A DNA stretch of 64,000 nt from CAMYOC01 sp963704875. GTDB taxonomy: Bacteria > Pseudomonadota > Gammaproteobacteria > Steroidobacterales > XN24. The stretch lies in the NCBI GenBank assembly GCA_963704875.1, contig CAVPIA010000008.1, forward strand, positions 558,001-622,000, written 5' to 3'. This document shows positions 15,737-24,573 of the stretch, one piece after another (the stretch's first letter is position 1; each line of letters begins with the position of its first letter). A program made the position numbers and the translations under genes. The notes below the pieces were generated by a model. That model made no database searches, was not told the origin of the DNA, and saw nothing but the letters and a program-made list of their open reading frames with translations.

Positions 15737-16378
15737 ATGGATCGCAGCTACAGCCCCCTCGACCAGCTAATCGCCGGTGCCGACCAGGCCCTGCGCACCG
15801 TGTTTTCCCCGGCAGCCCGTCCTGAGCGTGAAACGCCGGGTGGGGACCTGGAAGAGACGGTTCAGGATCCGCGCGAGCGGCGACATGTGGCCGGATTGAT
15901 GCGGGTCAATCATGCCGGTGAGGTCGCCGCCCAGGGGCTATATCGGGGACAGGCTGCAACCGCGCGGCTGGAGCAGGTGCGCGAAGCAATGGATGAGGCC
16001 GCCAGGGAAGAGACCGATCATCTGGCCTGGTGCGAGGAGCGCCTGACCCAGCTTGGCAGTCGCCCCAGCATCCTCAACCCTTTGTGGTATTCCGGTTCTT
16101 ATCTGATCGGTGCCGGTGCGGGACTGATCGGCGACCGCTGGAGCCTGGGATTCGTCGCCGAGACCGAGAAGCAGGTCGCCAGGCATCTGGACGAGCATCT
16201 GGATCGTCTGCCGGCAGACGATGACCGTAGCCGTGCCATCCTCGACCAGATGCGTAGCGACGAATTACGCCACCGGAACACGGCTCTACAGGCAGGTGGC
16301 GCCCGGCTGCCGGCCCCGGTCCGGGGTCTGATGTCGCTGGTCTCGCTGGCCATGACGCGGGGCGCATATTGGCTGTGA
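15737..16378 (+). CDS. coq7: 2-polyprenyl-3-methyl-6-methoxy-1,4-benzoquinone monooxygenase
   Basis: A Coq7/Cat5 family di-iron hydroxylase, 213 residues, catalysing the last ring hydroxylation of ubiquinone synthesis. The di-iron ligands lie in conserved Glu and Glu-x-x-His motifs: MRVNHAGEVAAQGLY, REETDHLAW, ETEKQVARHLDEH and DELRHRN. The protein is soluble but membrane-associated. TATACT eight bases before the ATG resembles a -10 box, but no matching -35 is seen. It is followed 87 bases later by crp in the same direction. The coq7-crp neighbourhood recalls that of Pseudomonas. Confidence 0.95.
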   Translation: MDRSYSPLDQLIAGADQALRTVFSPAARPERETPGGDLEETVQDPRERRHVAGLMRVNHAGEVAAQGLYRGQAATARLEQVREAMDEAAREETDHLAWCEERLTQLGSRPSILNPLWYSGSYLIGAGAGLIGDRWSLGFVAETEKQVARHLDEHLDRLPADDDRSRAILDQMRSDELRHRNTALQAGGARLPAPVRGLMSLVSLAMTRGAYWL

Positions 16379-16390
16379 GCAAACTTCTGC

Positions 16391-16419
16391 TTCGCTTGCT
16401 CTCTGCCACCGCGTATATT
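16391..16419 (+). promoter_or_regulatory. possible promoter of crp
   Basis: TTCGCT (16391-16396) and TATATT (16414-16419) are 17 bases apart, 46 bases before the crp start codon. The -10 is good and the -35 weak. Confidence 0.35.
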
Positions 16420-16465
16420 AAAAGAGCTTTGTCATTGATTATGTCGAACCGCCAGAGGGAGTCCC

Positions 16466-17134
16466 ATGGCTGAATCTGCCCCCAATCTCAGCGACGTTCC
16501 AGCCATCAACAAGTTTCTGGGCCTGTGCCGAATACGCACGGTCCCGGCCAAAACGGTCGTCATCCACGCCGGTGACCTTCCGGACATCCTCTACTACATC
16601 GTCGATGGCTCGGTTGAGGTCATGATCGAGGATGAGGACGGCAATGAAATGGTGCTGGCCTACCTCAACAAAGGGCAGTTCTTCGGCGAAATGGGCCTGT
16701 TCTACGAACAGCCGACCCGCAGCGCCTGGGTACGGACCCGCACCGAGTCCGAGCTGGCGGAAATGACCTATCCCCGGTTCCGGCAGATCGCCAACGAAAG
16801 TCCGGGTCTGTTGTTCGAACTCGCCACCCAGTTGGCCAGCCGGCTGGAGCGGACCAACAAGAAGCTGGGCGATCTGGCTTTTGTCGATGTCACCGGCCGC
16901 ATCGCTCACGCGATCATGGATCTGTGCAACGAACCCGATGCAATGACCCATCCTGACGGCATGCAGATCAAGGTCAGCCGGCAGGAATTGAGTCGCCTGG
17001 TGGGTTGTTCACGGGAAATGGCCGGTCGGGTACTCAAGGTACTCGAGGAGCAGGGACTGCTGACCGCCAAGGGTAAGACCATCGTGGTCTTCAACGTGCG
17101 GCGCGGCGAGGACGAGCTGGCGATCAAGCGTTAA
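16466..17134 (+). CDS. crp: cAMP receptor protein (Crp/Vfr-like)
   Basis: A 222-residue Crp family global regulator. The cAMP-binding domain has FFGEMGLF (residues 72-79) and the phosphate-binding pair Arg85-Ser86 in TRSAWVRT, as in E. coli Crp. The C-terminal helix-turn-helix SRQELSRLVGCSREMAGRVL keeps the recognition residues Arg183, Glu184 and Arg188, equivalent to E. coli 180, 181 and 185. It should therefore bind the TGTGA-type site. AGAGGGAG precedes the start. It converges on trpG. A small GC hairpin at 17162-17178 lies between the two genes. Confidence 0.95.
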   Translation: MAESAPNLSDVPAINKFLGLCRIRTVPAKTVVIHAGDLPDILYYIVDGSVEVMIEDEDGNEMVLAYLNKGQFFGEMGLFYEQPTRSAWVRTRTESELAEMTYPRFRQIANESPGLLFELATQLASRLERTNKKLGDLAFVDVTGRIAHAIMDLCNEPDAMTHPDGMQIKVSRQELSRLVGCSREMAGRVLKVLEEQGLLTAKGKTIVVFNVRRGEDELAIKR

Positions 17135-17181
17135 CCCGCATTGTCGCCGGATCGTATGCCAGCCGCGACGCCTGCGGCAGC

Positions 17182-17772
<591 letters not shown>

Positions 17773-17797
17773 ACCCGGATGCTCCTGCAGCCCGGGC

Positions 17798-18466
17798 TCA
17801 GGCGGCGTCGAGTTCGCGCCGCATGGCGTCGATTGTGTTCTTGTAATCGTCGCTGCCGAAAATCGCTGATCCCGCCACAAAAGTATCGGCACCAGCCTTT
17901 GCGATCTCGCCGATATTATCGATCTTTACCCCGCCATCGACCTCAAGCCGGATATCCAGTCCACTGGCATCTATCAGGCGCCTTGCCTGCGTCAGCTTCG
18001 CGAGAGCCTGTCTGATAAATGCCTGACCGCCGAAACCCGGATTGACCGACATGATCAGCACCATGTCGAGCTTGTCCATCACATGCTCCAGCCAGGTCAG
18101 CGGGGTCGCCGGGTTGAATACCAGACCGGCCTTGCAGCCATTGTCCCTGATCAGTTGCAGACTGCGGTCGACATGATCACTGGCTTCCGGGTGGAAGGTG
18201 ATGATGTCGGCGCCGGCCCTGGCGAAATCCTCGATCAGGGCATCCACCGGGGTCACCATCAGGTGGACGTCGATCGGCGCCTGAATACCGTATTGCTTGA
18301 GTGCCTTGCACACCGGCGGCCCGAACGTGAGATTGGGCACGTAATGGTTGTCCATCACGTCGAAGTGCACGATATCGGCACCGGCCTCCAGCACCGCTGC
18401 CACATCTTCGCCAAGGCGGGCCAGGTCGGCGGAAAGGATCGACGGCGCGATGAGATAGTCTTTCAT
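17798..18466 (-). CDS. rpe: ribulose-phosphate 3-epimerase
   Basis: Rpe interconverts ribulose 5-phosphate and xylulose 5-phosphate in the pentose phosphate and, where present, Calvin pathways. This is a 222-residue TIM barrel of normal length. It shows APSILSAD, HFDVMDNHYVPNLTFGP with the metal-binding His and Asp, DVHLMV, the MSVNPGFGGQ phosphate loop, and LEVDGGV with the catalytic Asp. A perfect 8-bp hairpin ends eight bases before the ATG, and no ribosome binding site is visible there, so translation may be controlled by that structure. Confidence 0.97.
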   Translation of the reverse strand: MKDYLIAPSILSADLARLGEDVAAVLEAGADIVHFDVMDNHYVPNLTFGPPVCKALKQYGIQAPIDVHLMVTPVDALIEDFARAGADIITFHPEASDHVDRSLQLIRDNGCKAGLVFNPATPLTWLEHVMDKLDMVLIMSVNPGFGGQAFIRQALAKLTQARRLIDASGLDIRLEVDGGVKIDNIGEIAKAGADTFVAGSAIFGSDDYKNTIDAMRRELDAA

Positions 18467-18473
18467 GATGGGT

Positions 18474-18494
18474 CCGGTCTGCTGATCAGACCGG
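18474..18494 (-). other. 8-bp hairpin just upstream of rpe
   Basis: Bases 18474-18481 pair perfectly with 18487-18494 around a five-base loop, between the djlA stop and the rpe start. There is no T-run, so it may act on rpe translation or RNA stability rather than as a terminator. Confidence 0.5.
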
Positions 18495-18533
18495 CAACTT
18501 TACCGCAAGCCCGCTTACCCTGCAGCAGGCGGA

Positions 18534-19313
18534 TCAGCGGCTGCCCCGGGTCTCGCGGATCGCATCATAGGCGGCGCGGATCTCCTGGGTTTTCTCCTCG
18601 GCGACGGGGATCATCGAATCTGGCATGCCCCTGGCTCGCAGCTTGTCCGGGTGATGCTGGTTCATCAGTCGCCGGTACGCGGTCTTGACCTCGCGGTCGC
18701 TGGATGCCGGATCCACCCCTAGCACCTTGTAGCTCTCCGCGACCCGGGTTCCACCCGCCGGCTGTCGCGGTTGCTGTGCCCGGGTATTCTGGAGCCGGAT
18801 CAGCGCCTCGATCTGAGCCAGCTCGACCCGGCCCACGCCGAGTTGGCTGGCCACCTCCCACAGTATGCTGCGCGCGGCTGGATGAACCGGACCCGCGGCC
18901 AGCATGGCCTGCATCTGGATTTCGATAAAGGCACGATCCAGCTTGTGGCTGCGGGCACCCGCGCCCTGCAGCCGACTGACCGCCTCGGCGAGCGGAAAAT
19001 TCGCCCGCTTTCCATCATTGAACAAACGGATCGCTTCGGAAACCTGCTCAGGGCTGAGACGCATATGGTGCATGATGGTGCGCGCGGAACGGATCTCGTC
19101 CTCGGACACCCGGCCATCAGCCTTGGCGATATGGCCCATCACGGAAAATGTCGCAGAAAAGAACGCTTGCTGGACATCTGGCGACGGTCGCGCCGCTGCC
19201 TCGCCCAGACCACGATCGAATTGATGCCCGAGCACGCCACCAAGCACGGCGCCCACGGGTCCGCCGAGCATGGCGCCCAGCGCAGCGCCGAGCAGTTTAC
19301 CGCCCCAGGCCAT
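18534..19313 (-). CDS. djlA: co-chaperone DjlA-like (TerB and J-domain) protein
   Basis: A 259-residue DnaK co-chaperone of the DjlA type. The N-terminal segment MAWGGKLLGAALGAMLGG is a glycine-zipper membrane anchor, the middle is a TerB-like helical domain (GHIAKADGRVSEDEI), and the C-terminal 65 residues form a J-domain with the HPD tripeptide in NQHHPDKLRARGMP. The start at 19313 gives this anchor directly, so I prefer it to the longer frame. It is anchored in the inner membrane with the J-domain in the cytoplasm, by family knowledge. Confidence 0.9.
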   Translation of the reverse strand: MAWGGKLLGAALGAMLGGPVGAVLGGVLGHQFDRGLGEAAARPSPDVQQAFFSATFSVMGHIAKADGRVSEDEIRSARTIMHHMRLSPEQVSEAIRLFNDGKRANFPLAEAVSRLQGAGARSHKLDRAFIEIQMQAMLAAGPVHPAARSILWEVASQLGVGRVELAQIEALIRLQNTRAQQPRQPAGGTRVAESYKVLGVDPASSDREVKTAYRRLMNQHHPDKLRARGMPDSMIPVAEEKTQEIRAAYDAIRETRGSR

Positions 19314-19444
19314 CGACTTATTTCTCTCCAGCAATGCAGTTCGGGCGCTCACCAGTCACTGGTTGGCCCGGGAATTGACGAAGACTCATTGCTACTGCAA
19401 GAATGGTGGGCTTCCTGACTTTCGCAGCCAAATCGGAGTTTCCC

Positions 19445-19936
19445 ATGGTATCAGGACAGGACAATACGGGCACCGGAGATCCGCGTCTGGACGCGATCGC
19501 GATGGCCGCCCAGCAGGCCTTGTTGTTTGGCGAATTTTCCGCCCAGGCGGCGGGCGCCGAGCACTTCGAAGATCCGGTCATGCACACTTATTTCCTCCAC
19601 TATATCTTCGGCGCACTGGAGAGCATTAGCCAGCATGCGACCTTGCCGGTGCAGCTCCAGGAAGAGGACAAGGTCAACGCCATGGGGCATGCGCTGATGA
19701 CCTTCGAGGGCAGCAGCCGCCAAGACGTGCTCGGCACGCTGAAAATGCTGGTCCGCGCAACGGATGATGCCGCAGTGAATATCCGCGAGGAAGGGCGCAA
19801 GGCGGCGCTGGCATGGAATCTGGGTGAAGATGCTTCTGCGGCCAGCCGGTTTTCAGAACTGATGGAAAACCCCGACAATTTCCCGCGCAAAGTCGATCCC
19901 TCCCCCCCTCCGGGCCCGAAGCCGGACCAGCACTGA
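19445..19936 (+). CDS. hypothetical protein, soluble and acidic
   Basis: I do not recognise this 163-residue protein. The ATG at 19445 has a GGAG-type site upstream; the frame is open to 19403 without a better signal. It is rich in Ala, Glu, Asp and Met and looks helical, with no signal peptide or membrane segment. The C-terminus ends in a proline-rich tail (DPSPPPGPKPDQH). The stop is eight bases before the GTG start of purC, so the two genes are likely co-transcribed. No function is proposed. Confidence 0.65.
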   Translation: MVSGQDNTGTGDPRLDAIAMAAQQALLFGEFSAQAAGAEHFEDPVMHTYFLHYIFGALESISQHATLPVQLQEEDKVNAMGHALMTFEGSSRQDVLGTLKMLVRATDDAAVNIREEGRKAALAWNLGEDASAASRFSELMENPDNFPRKVDPSPPPGPKPDQH

Positions 19937-19944
19937 AGACTATT

Positions 19945-20838
19945 GTGAGCACGGTTTTTGAATCCCGTATCCCGGGACTGGAATTGCTCCATCAGGGCAA
20001 AGTCCGCGACGTTTATGCGCTCGACGAGCAGCGTTTGCTGATCGTCGCGAGCGATCGCCTTTCTGCTTTTGATGTGGTCCTGCCGGATCCGATCCCCGGC
20101 AAGGGCGAGGTCCTGACCCAGATCTCCAATTTCTGGTTTGCGCGTACCGGCGACATCATCGCCAACCATCTGCTGCCTGATAGCCTGGAATCGGTGCTGC
20201 CCCCGGGCACAGATTCAGCCCCGCTCAGCGCTCGCAGTGTTGTCGCCAGACGGCTGCGCCCGCTGCCAATAGAGGCGGTAGTCCGCGGATATCTGATCGG
20301 TTCGGGATGGAAGGATTACCAGAGCAGCGGCGAGGTGTGCGGGATTCAGTTGCCCTCAGATCTGCAACTGGCCGACCACCTCGCAAAACCGATATTCACC
20401 CCGGCAACAAAGGCTGCAAAAGGCTCGCACGACGAAAACATCAGTTTCGACGACGCCGTGGGGATGATCGGTGCCGACCTGGCAAAACGGGTAAGAGATG
20501 TTTCGCTGGCGCTGTACAAGAGCGCGTCGGACTATGCCCGCGGCCGCGGCATTATTGTCGCGGATACCAAGTTCGAGTTCGGCCAGGACGACGACGGCCG
20601 CCTGTTCCTGATCGACGAGGCGCTGACACCCGACTCGTCCCGCTTCTGGCCGGCTCGCTCCTACCGGCCCGGGATCAGCCCGCCGAGTTTTGACAAGCAG
20701 TTCGTGCGTGATTATCTGGAAACCCTGGACTGGGACAAGAAAGCCCCTGGACCAAAGCTGCCCGCCGAGATCATCGAGCGCACCGCTGAAAAGTACCGCG
20801 AGGCCCAGCGCCTGATTACCGGCGACTCGAGCAACTGA
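19945..20838 (+). CDS. purC: phosphoribosylaminoimidazole-succinocarboxamide synthase
   Basis: SAICAR synthetase joins aspartate to CAIR in purine synthesis, using ATP. The protein is 297 residues, the longer form resembling the yeast-type enzyme rather than the 237-residue E. coli one. It has GKVRDVY for ATP binding, SDRLSAFDVV, the VVRGYLIGSGWKDY block and DTKFEFG near the metal site. It starts with GTG at 19945. The unknown gene just upstream may share its transcript. purE and purK are about 11 kb away on the same strand. Confidence 0.96.
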   Translation: MSTVFESRIPGLELLHQGKVRDVYALDEQRLLIVASDRLSAFDVVLPDPIPGKGEVLTQISNFWFARTGDIIANHLLPDSLESVLPPGTDSAPLSARSVVARRLRPLPIEAVVRGYLIGSGWKDYQSSGEVCGIQLPSDLQLADHLAKPIFTPATKAAKGSHDENISFDDAVGMIGADLAKRVRDVSLALYKSASDYARGRGIIVADTKFEFGQDDDGRLFLIDEALTPDSSRFWPARSYRPGISPPSFDKQFVRDYLETLDWDKKAPGPKLPAEIIERTAEKYREAQRLITGDSSN

Positions 20839-21091
20839 TCGATCGGCTGTCGCGGCATCCCGCAAGCGGACCGGCCCCCGATAAACCCAACTTCAATCTC
20901 CCGAAGCAGACCGGTAGCCGTGGGTGATGCAGCGCTCCCGGGGGCGCTGCACAGAGATTCCCGCCGCTTCTGCAATCATGGTCAATCCGGCGCGGATATC
21001 TTCAGATACCCGCGCCCCGGCATCGGCTCTGAAACGCAGAGCGCTCGCTGGGTCCTTGCCAGCGCTTGCCAGTTCTGCAACGCTTTCCCGG

Positions 21092-22408
21092 ATGGCCGAC
21101 ACTCTGTACGCGCAAGCTGAACGATTCCTGTGGAATCCGCCGCCCTTTCTTGTGGAAGGGCCGGGCCGGTTTTTGCTCGGACCACTGCGGTTTATCTATG
21201 CAATGATCCGTGACATCGTCAACGGCCAGCTCACGCTGCGCGCGATGAGCCTGGTCTACACCACCTTGCTGTCACTCGTGCCGCTGCTCGCCTTCAGTTT
21301 CTCTGTGCTCAAGGGATTTGGCGTCCACAAGGGCGTGCAACCTCTGCTCTACGAAGCCTTACAGCCGCTGGGGCCCAAAGGGGTCGAGCTGACCGATCGC
21401 ATTATCGGTTTTGTGGACAATGTCCAGGGTCGCTTTCTGGGCGGCATCGGTTTGCTGTTGCTGCTGTTCACAGTGATTTCTATGGTGCAGAAGGTAGAGC
21501 ACAGCGTGAACTGGATCTGGCGGGTACAGCATCCCCGGTCCTTAGCCAGGCGATTCAGTGACTACCTGAGCATCCTGTTGATCGGGCCGGTGCTGATGTT
21601 CGCAGCGATGGGCATGATCGCGTCAATCTCCTCCAACGCGCTGGTGCAGAAACTGACTGCGATGGAGCCATTTGGCAGCAGCCTGATCCTGGCAGGGAAG
21701 CTGCTGCCGATGGTGCTGGTGTCGTTTGTCTTCGCGTTTATCTATATCTTTGTCATCAATACGCGGGTAAGACTGTATGCAGCGGCCGTCGGTGGCAGCA
21801 GCGCGGGTATCCTGTGGGCAGCCGCGGGCAAACTGTTTGCATCCTTCGTGGTCGGTTCGACCAAATACGCGGCGATCTACTCCAGCTTCGCGATCATCAT
21901 CATCGCGCTGATCTGGGTCTATATAAATTGGATGATATTGCTGCTCGGTGCGCAGATCGCGTTTTACACCCAGCATCCGAAGGCCCTGCGGCTGGGGCGC
22001 CAAAGGATTGAGATTCGTGGTCGGCGAAGGGAGGCACTCGCGCTGGACCTGATGATGCGGGTGTCGCGGCAGTTCCTCAGCGGACCGCCGCCGCCACACC
22101 TCGCTGATCTTGCGGAAACCATGAGTGTCCCCGGTGAGGCACTGACAAACCTCGCCGACGCGCTGCACGCCGGCGGCTTGATCGAATATGCTGAGGATGG
22201 GGGGCTGTTGCCGGGCAGAGATCTGGCCAATTTGCGAGTGGCGGAGGTTCTGCGGGTTCTGCGTCAGTCATCTAGCGGCAGCGAATTCCTGCCGCCGGCC
22301 CAGGCACAGGCCGAGGCCGTGTTGGACGAGGTCGAAGGCCAGATCGATGAGAAACTGGGTCAGTTGACGATGCGGGAACTGGCCGCCAGAGACGCAGGTC
22401 CCGGTTAA
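21092..22408 (+). CDS. YihY/BrkB family inner-membrane protein
   Basis: A 438-residue membrane protein of the YihY/BrkB family, once wrongly called ribonuclease BN. About six hydrophobic helices lie between residues 40 and 280, and the family's GxxSAGxxWxxA-type block appears as GGSSAGILWAAAGKLF. A cytoplasmic C-terminal part of roughly 140 residues looks like a winged helix (LADLAETMSVPGEALTNLADAL). The start at 21092 has the first homologous residues, whereas the upstream frame (from 20924) does not. The true function is unknown. I saw no clear promoter in 20839-21091. Confidence 0.85.
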   Translation: MADTLYAQAERFLWNPPPFLVEGPGRFLLGPLRFIYAMIRDIVNGQLTLRAMSLVYTTLLSLVPLLAFSFSVLKGFGVHKGVQPLLYEALQPLGPKGVELTDRIIGFVDNVQGRFLGGIGLLLLLFTVISMVQKVEHSVNWIWRVQHPRSLARRFSDYLSILLIGPVLMFAAMGMIASISSNALVQKLTAMEPFGSSLILAGKLLPMVLVSFVFAFIYIFVINTRVRLYAAAVGGSSAGILWAAAGKLFASFVVGSTKYAAIYSSFAIIIIALIWVYINWMILLLGAQIAFYTQHPKALRLGRQRIEIRGRRREALALDLMMRVSRQFLSGPPPPHLADLAETMSVPGEALTNLADALHAGGLIEYAEDGGLLPGRDLANLRVAEVLRVLRQSSSGSEFLPPAQAQAEAVLDEVEGQIDEKLGQLTMRELAARDAGPG

Positions 22409-22734
22409 CAGCAGTATGTCTACGGCGCAGGCGCTTTGGTCTTGCCCCACAGCCTTCCGTAGCGCCCCGCACCGACGGCAGAGCAGATGACGGAATCACG
22501 GCAGCCGGAACATCGCCGCTACTTTTCGCCGCTACTACTCGCCGCTACGATTCCCCGCACCGCCTGGCATGAGGTTCTGAGCTTGCATCCGTCCGCCTTG
22601 CCAACCGCCAGATCAAACCTGTCGCGTGTGTTTCGCGGAATGAGTCCGGGTAACACACTGGCCCGCCCGTGCGGCCCGGATCTCGATGTCGGGTGCGCTA
22701 CAGAGCGATGCCGTGACAGGCCCTGCGGCCAACG
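22409..22734. other. 326-base gap between BrkB-family gene and tamA
   Basis: No gene is convincing here. The only structure I see is three tandem 13-bp units of the form TCGCCGCTACNNN at 22513-22551. No clear promoter or terminator is visible, although tamA must be transcribed from somewhere in or before this gap. Confidence 0.4.
22513..22551. repeat. three 13-bp tandem repeats
   Basis: TCGCCGCTAC occurs at 22513, 22526 and 22539, each followed by a different triplet. It lies in the gap upstream of tamA, about 185 bases before the start codon. Confidence 0.75.
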
Positions 22735-24573
22735 ATGACTGGACGATCGCATGCCGCCATACGCAGGGGCCCGAGTCCGCGTCTGCTGCTGAGCTGCCTG
22801 TTGCTGACTGGCCTGTTTTGGGCAACCGGCGCTGCGGCCGCGACGCGACTGACGGTCGAGGTGATCGGCATTGATGGTGATCTGGCAAAAAATGCCTATG
22901 CCTACCTGAGCATCGCCCAGCTTAGCCCGAAACGTGGCCTGCTGTCGGTGTCTCTGCCCATACCGATCCCCGGATTGGAAGAGAAGACCGACAAGGACCT
23001 TTCCGACAGCAATGTTCGGCGACTGCACCAACAAGCTGACATGGAGATCAGACAGTCGCTGCAACCGTTTGGCTATTACGCGCCGCAAATCGAATCGAGC
23101 CTCAAGAAGGTCGACGGAGAATGGCTCGCAGTGTATCGGGTGGACCCGGGCCCGCCGACGCGGGTCCGCAAACTCGACATTGAGATCCAGGGACCGGGCA
23201 AGGACGACACTGCAGTCCGGCAGGCGCTCGGCGATATTGCCCTGCGCGTCAATCGGAGACTGATGCACAGCCGATATGACAACGCCAAGCAATCTCTGAT
23301 CTCTGCGGCGATCGGCGCAGGCTATCTGGATGCCGGATTTACTCGTAGCGAAATGCTGGTCTCGCCGCAACAGCGCTATGCAGAAATCACCCTGATCATG
23401 GACACCGGGCCGCGGTATTTCTTTGGTCCGATCACAGTGCAGCAGGAAATCCTGGATCCGGATTTTGTTGATCGATACGTCAAACCGAAGGCCGGCGAGC
23501 CGTTTGACTCCAGGCGCTTGCTTGCAACGCAACTCGCACTCGGTGACAGCGGCTATTTTCAGCGCGTCGAGGTCCAGATCAAGCGCGAAGAAACTCAGGA
23601 TTTCCGCGTGCCGGTAGTCATCGAAACCGAACCGAACAAACCACGACGCTACGCAACCGGTCTCGGCTACGGCACCGACACCGGACCGCGTTTGTCGCTG
23701 GCGACTGAATTCCGCCGCGTGAATCGACGCGGCCACAGCGTTATGGGCGACATTCGAGTCTCGAGTATCAAGCAATCCGTCGGCCTGCAATACAGGATTC
23801 CGTTCAGGAATGTGGAGACCGACCGACTGATCTTCAGCGGAACCGCGGAATCAGAAGATGTCAGTGACGATGGCAAGACAAACCGCTATACCCTGGGCGC
23901 CAGCCTGAATGACGTTTGGGGTCCGTTCCGACGCAGCGTGTACGCCAATCTGCAGCACGAAGAATTCTCCATTGGCGACGATGACGATACCGTCACCTTT
24001 CTGATACCCGGCGCAAGTCTGTCCCGACTGCGGGCAGACAATGCAGTGTTCCCACTGCGTGGATACAGCTGGACCGTCGATGTACGCGGCGGCGCCAACA
24101 ATCTGATCTCCGAAACGAGTTTTGTCCGTTCAGAGGCGACCTTGCGCATGGTGTTGCCACTGCTGACGAATATGCGTCTGGTCCTTCGCGGCCAGATCGG
24201 TGCCATGGCGGTAGAGGACTTCTCCAAGCTGCCGCTAACGGAGCGCTTTTTCGCCGGTGGTGACCAGAGCGTGCGGGGCTACGGCTACCAGCGTCTGGGA
24301 CCTACCGATGAGACCGGAGAGGTGATCGGCGGCCGATATCTGACTTCGGCCAGCGCCGAAGTGGATTATCTGTTTGCCGGCAATTTCGGGGCGGCCGTGT
24401 TTGTCGACAGCGGTAATGCTGATGACAACTTCCCGGTAGATCCGTATACCGCAGCCGGCGTTGGCTTCCGCTGGCGTAGTCCGGTCGGCATGTTCCGCCT
24501 GGACTTCGCGCATCCGTTCACCAACAGCGATGACCGCTATCGCATTCACATCAGCATTGGGCCCACCCTGTGA
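22735..24573 (+). CDS. tamA: autotransporter assembly outer-membrane protein TamA
   Basis: An Omp85-family barrel, 612 residues, forming the outer-membrane half of the translocation and assembly module. After a signal sequence (cleavage near GAAAATR) come POTRA domains up to about residue 280, then the 16-stranded barrel. The conserved VRGY lid-lock motif is visible as QSVRGYGYQRLGP. The C-terminus ends as a barrel strand (YRIHISIGPTL). Its last codon and stop overlap the GTG start of tamB by four bases, so the pair is translationally coupled. The length agrees with E. coli TamA (577) plus a slightly longer N-terminus. Confidence 0.95.
   Translation: MTGRSHAAIRRGPSPRLLLSCLLLTGLFWATGAAAATRLTVEVIGIDGDLAKNAYAYLSIAQLSPKRGLLSVSLPIPIPGLEEKTDKDLSDSNVRRLHQQADMEIRQSLQPFGYYAPQIESSLKKVDGEWLAVYRVDPGPPTRVRKLDIEIQGPGKDDTAVRQALGDIALRVNRRLMHSRYDNAKQSLISAAIGAGYLDAGFTRSEMLVSPQQRYAEITLIMDTGPRYFFGPITVQQEILDPDFVDRYVKPKAGEPFDSRRLLATQLALGDSGYFQRVEVQIKREETQDFRVPVVIETEPNKPRRYATGLGYGTDTGPRLSLATEFRRVNRRGHSVMGDIRVSSIKQSVGLQYRIPFRNVETDRLIFSGTAESEDVSDDGKTNRYTLGASLNDVWGPFRRSVYANLQHEEFSIGDDDDTVTFLIPGASLSRLRADNAVFPLRGYSWTVDVRGGANNLISETSFVRSEATLRMVLPLLTNMRLVLRGQIGAMAVEDFSKLPLTERFFAGGDQSVRGYGYQRLGPTDETGEVIGGRYLTSASAEVDYLFAGNFGAAVFVDSGNADDNFPVDPYTAAGVGFRWRSPVGMFRLDFAHPFTNSDDRYRIHISIGPTL

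Noticed and set aside
20893..21102. 69-residue minus-strand frame at the start of the BrkB-family gene
   Set aside because: It reads fairly protein-like, but it overlaps a better gene start and has no recognised family; not enough to call a gene.
22519..23790. 423-residue open frame antisense to tamA
   Set aside because: It lies wholly opposite a clear TamA, has no family motif, and fits the usual long antisense frames of GC-rich coding DNA.
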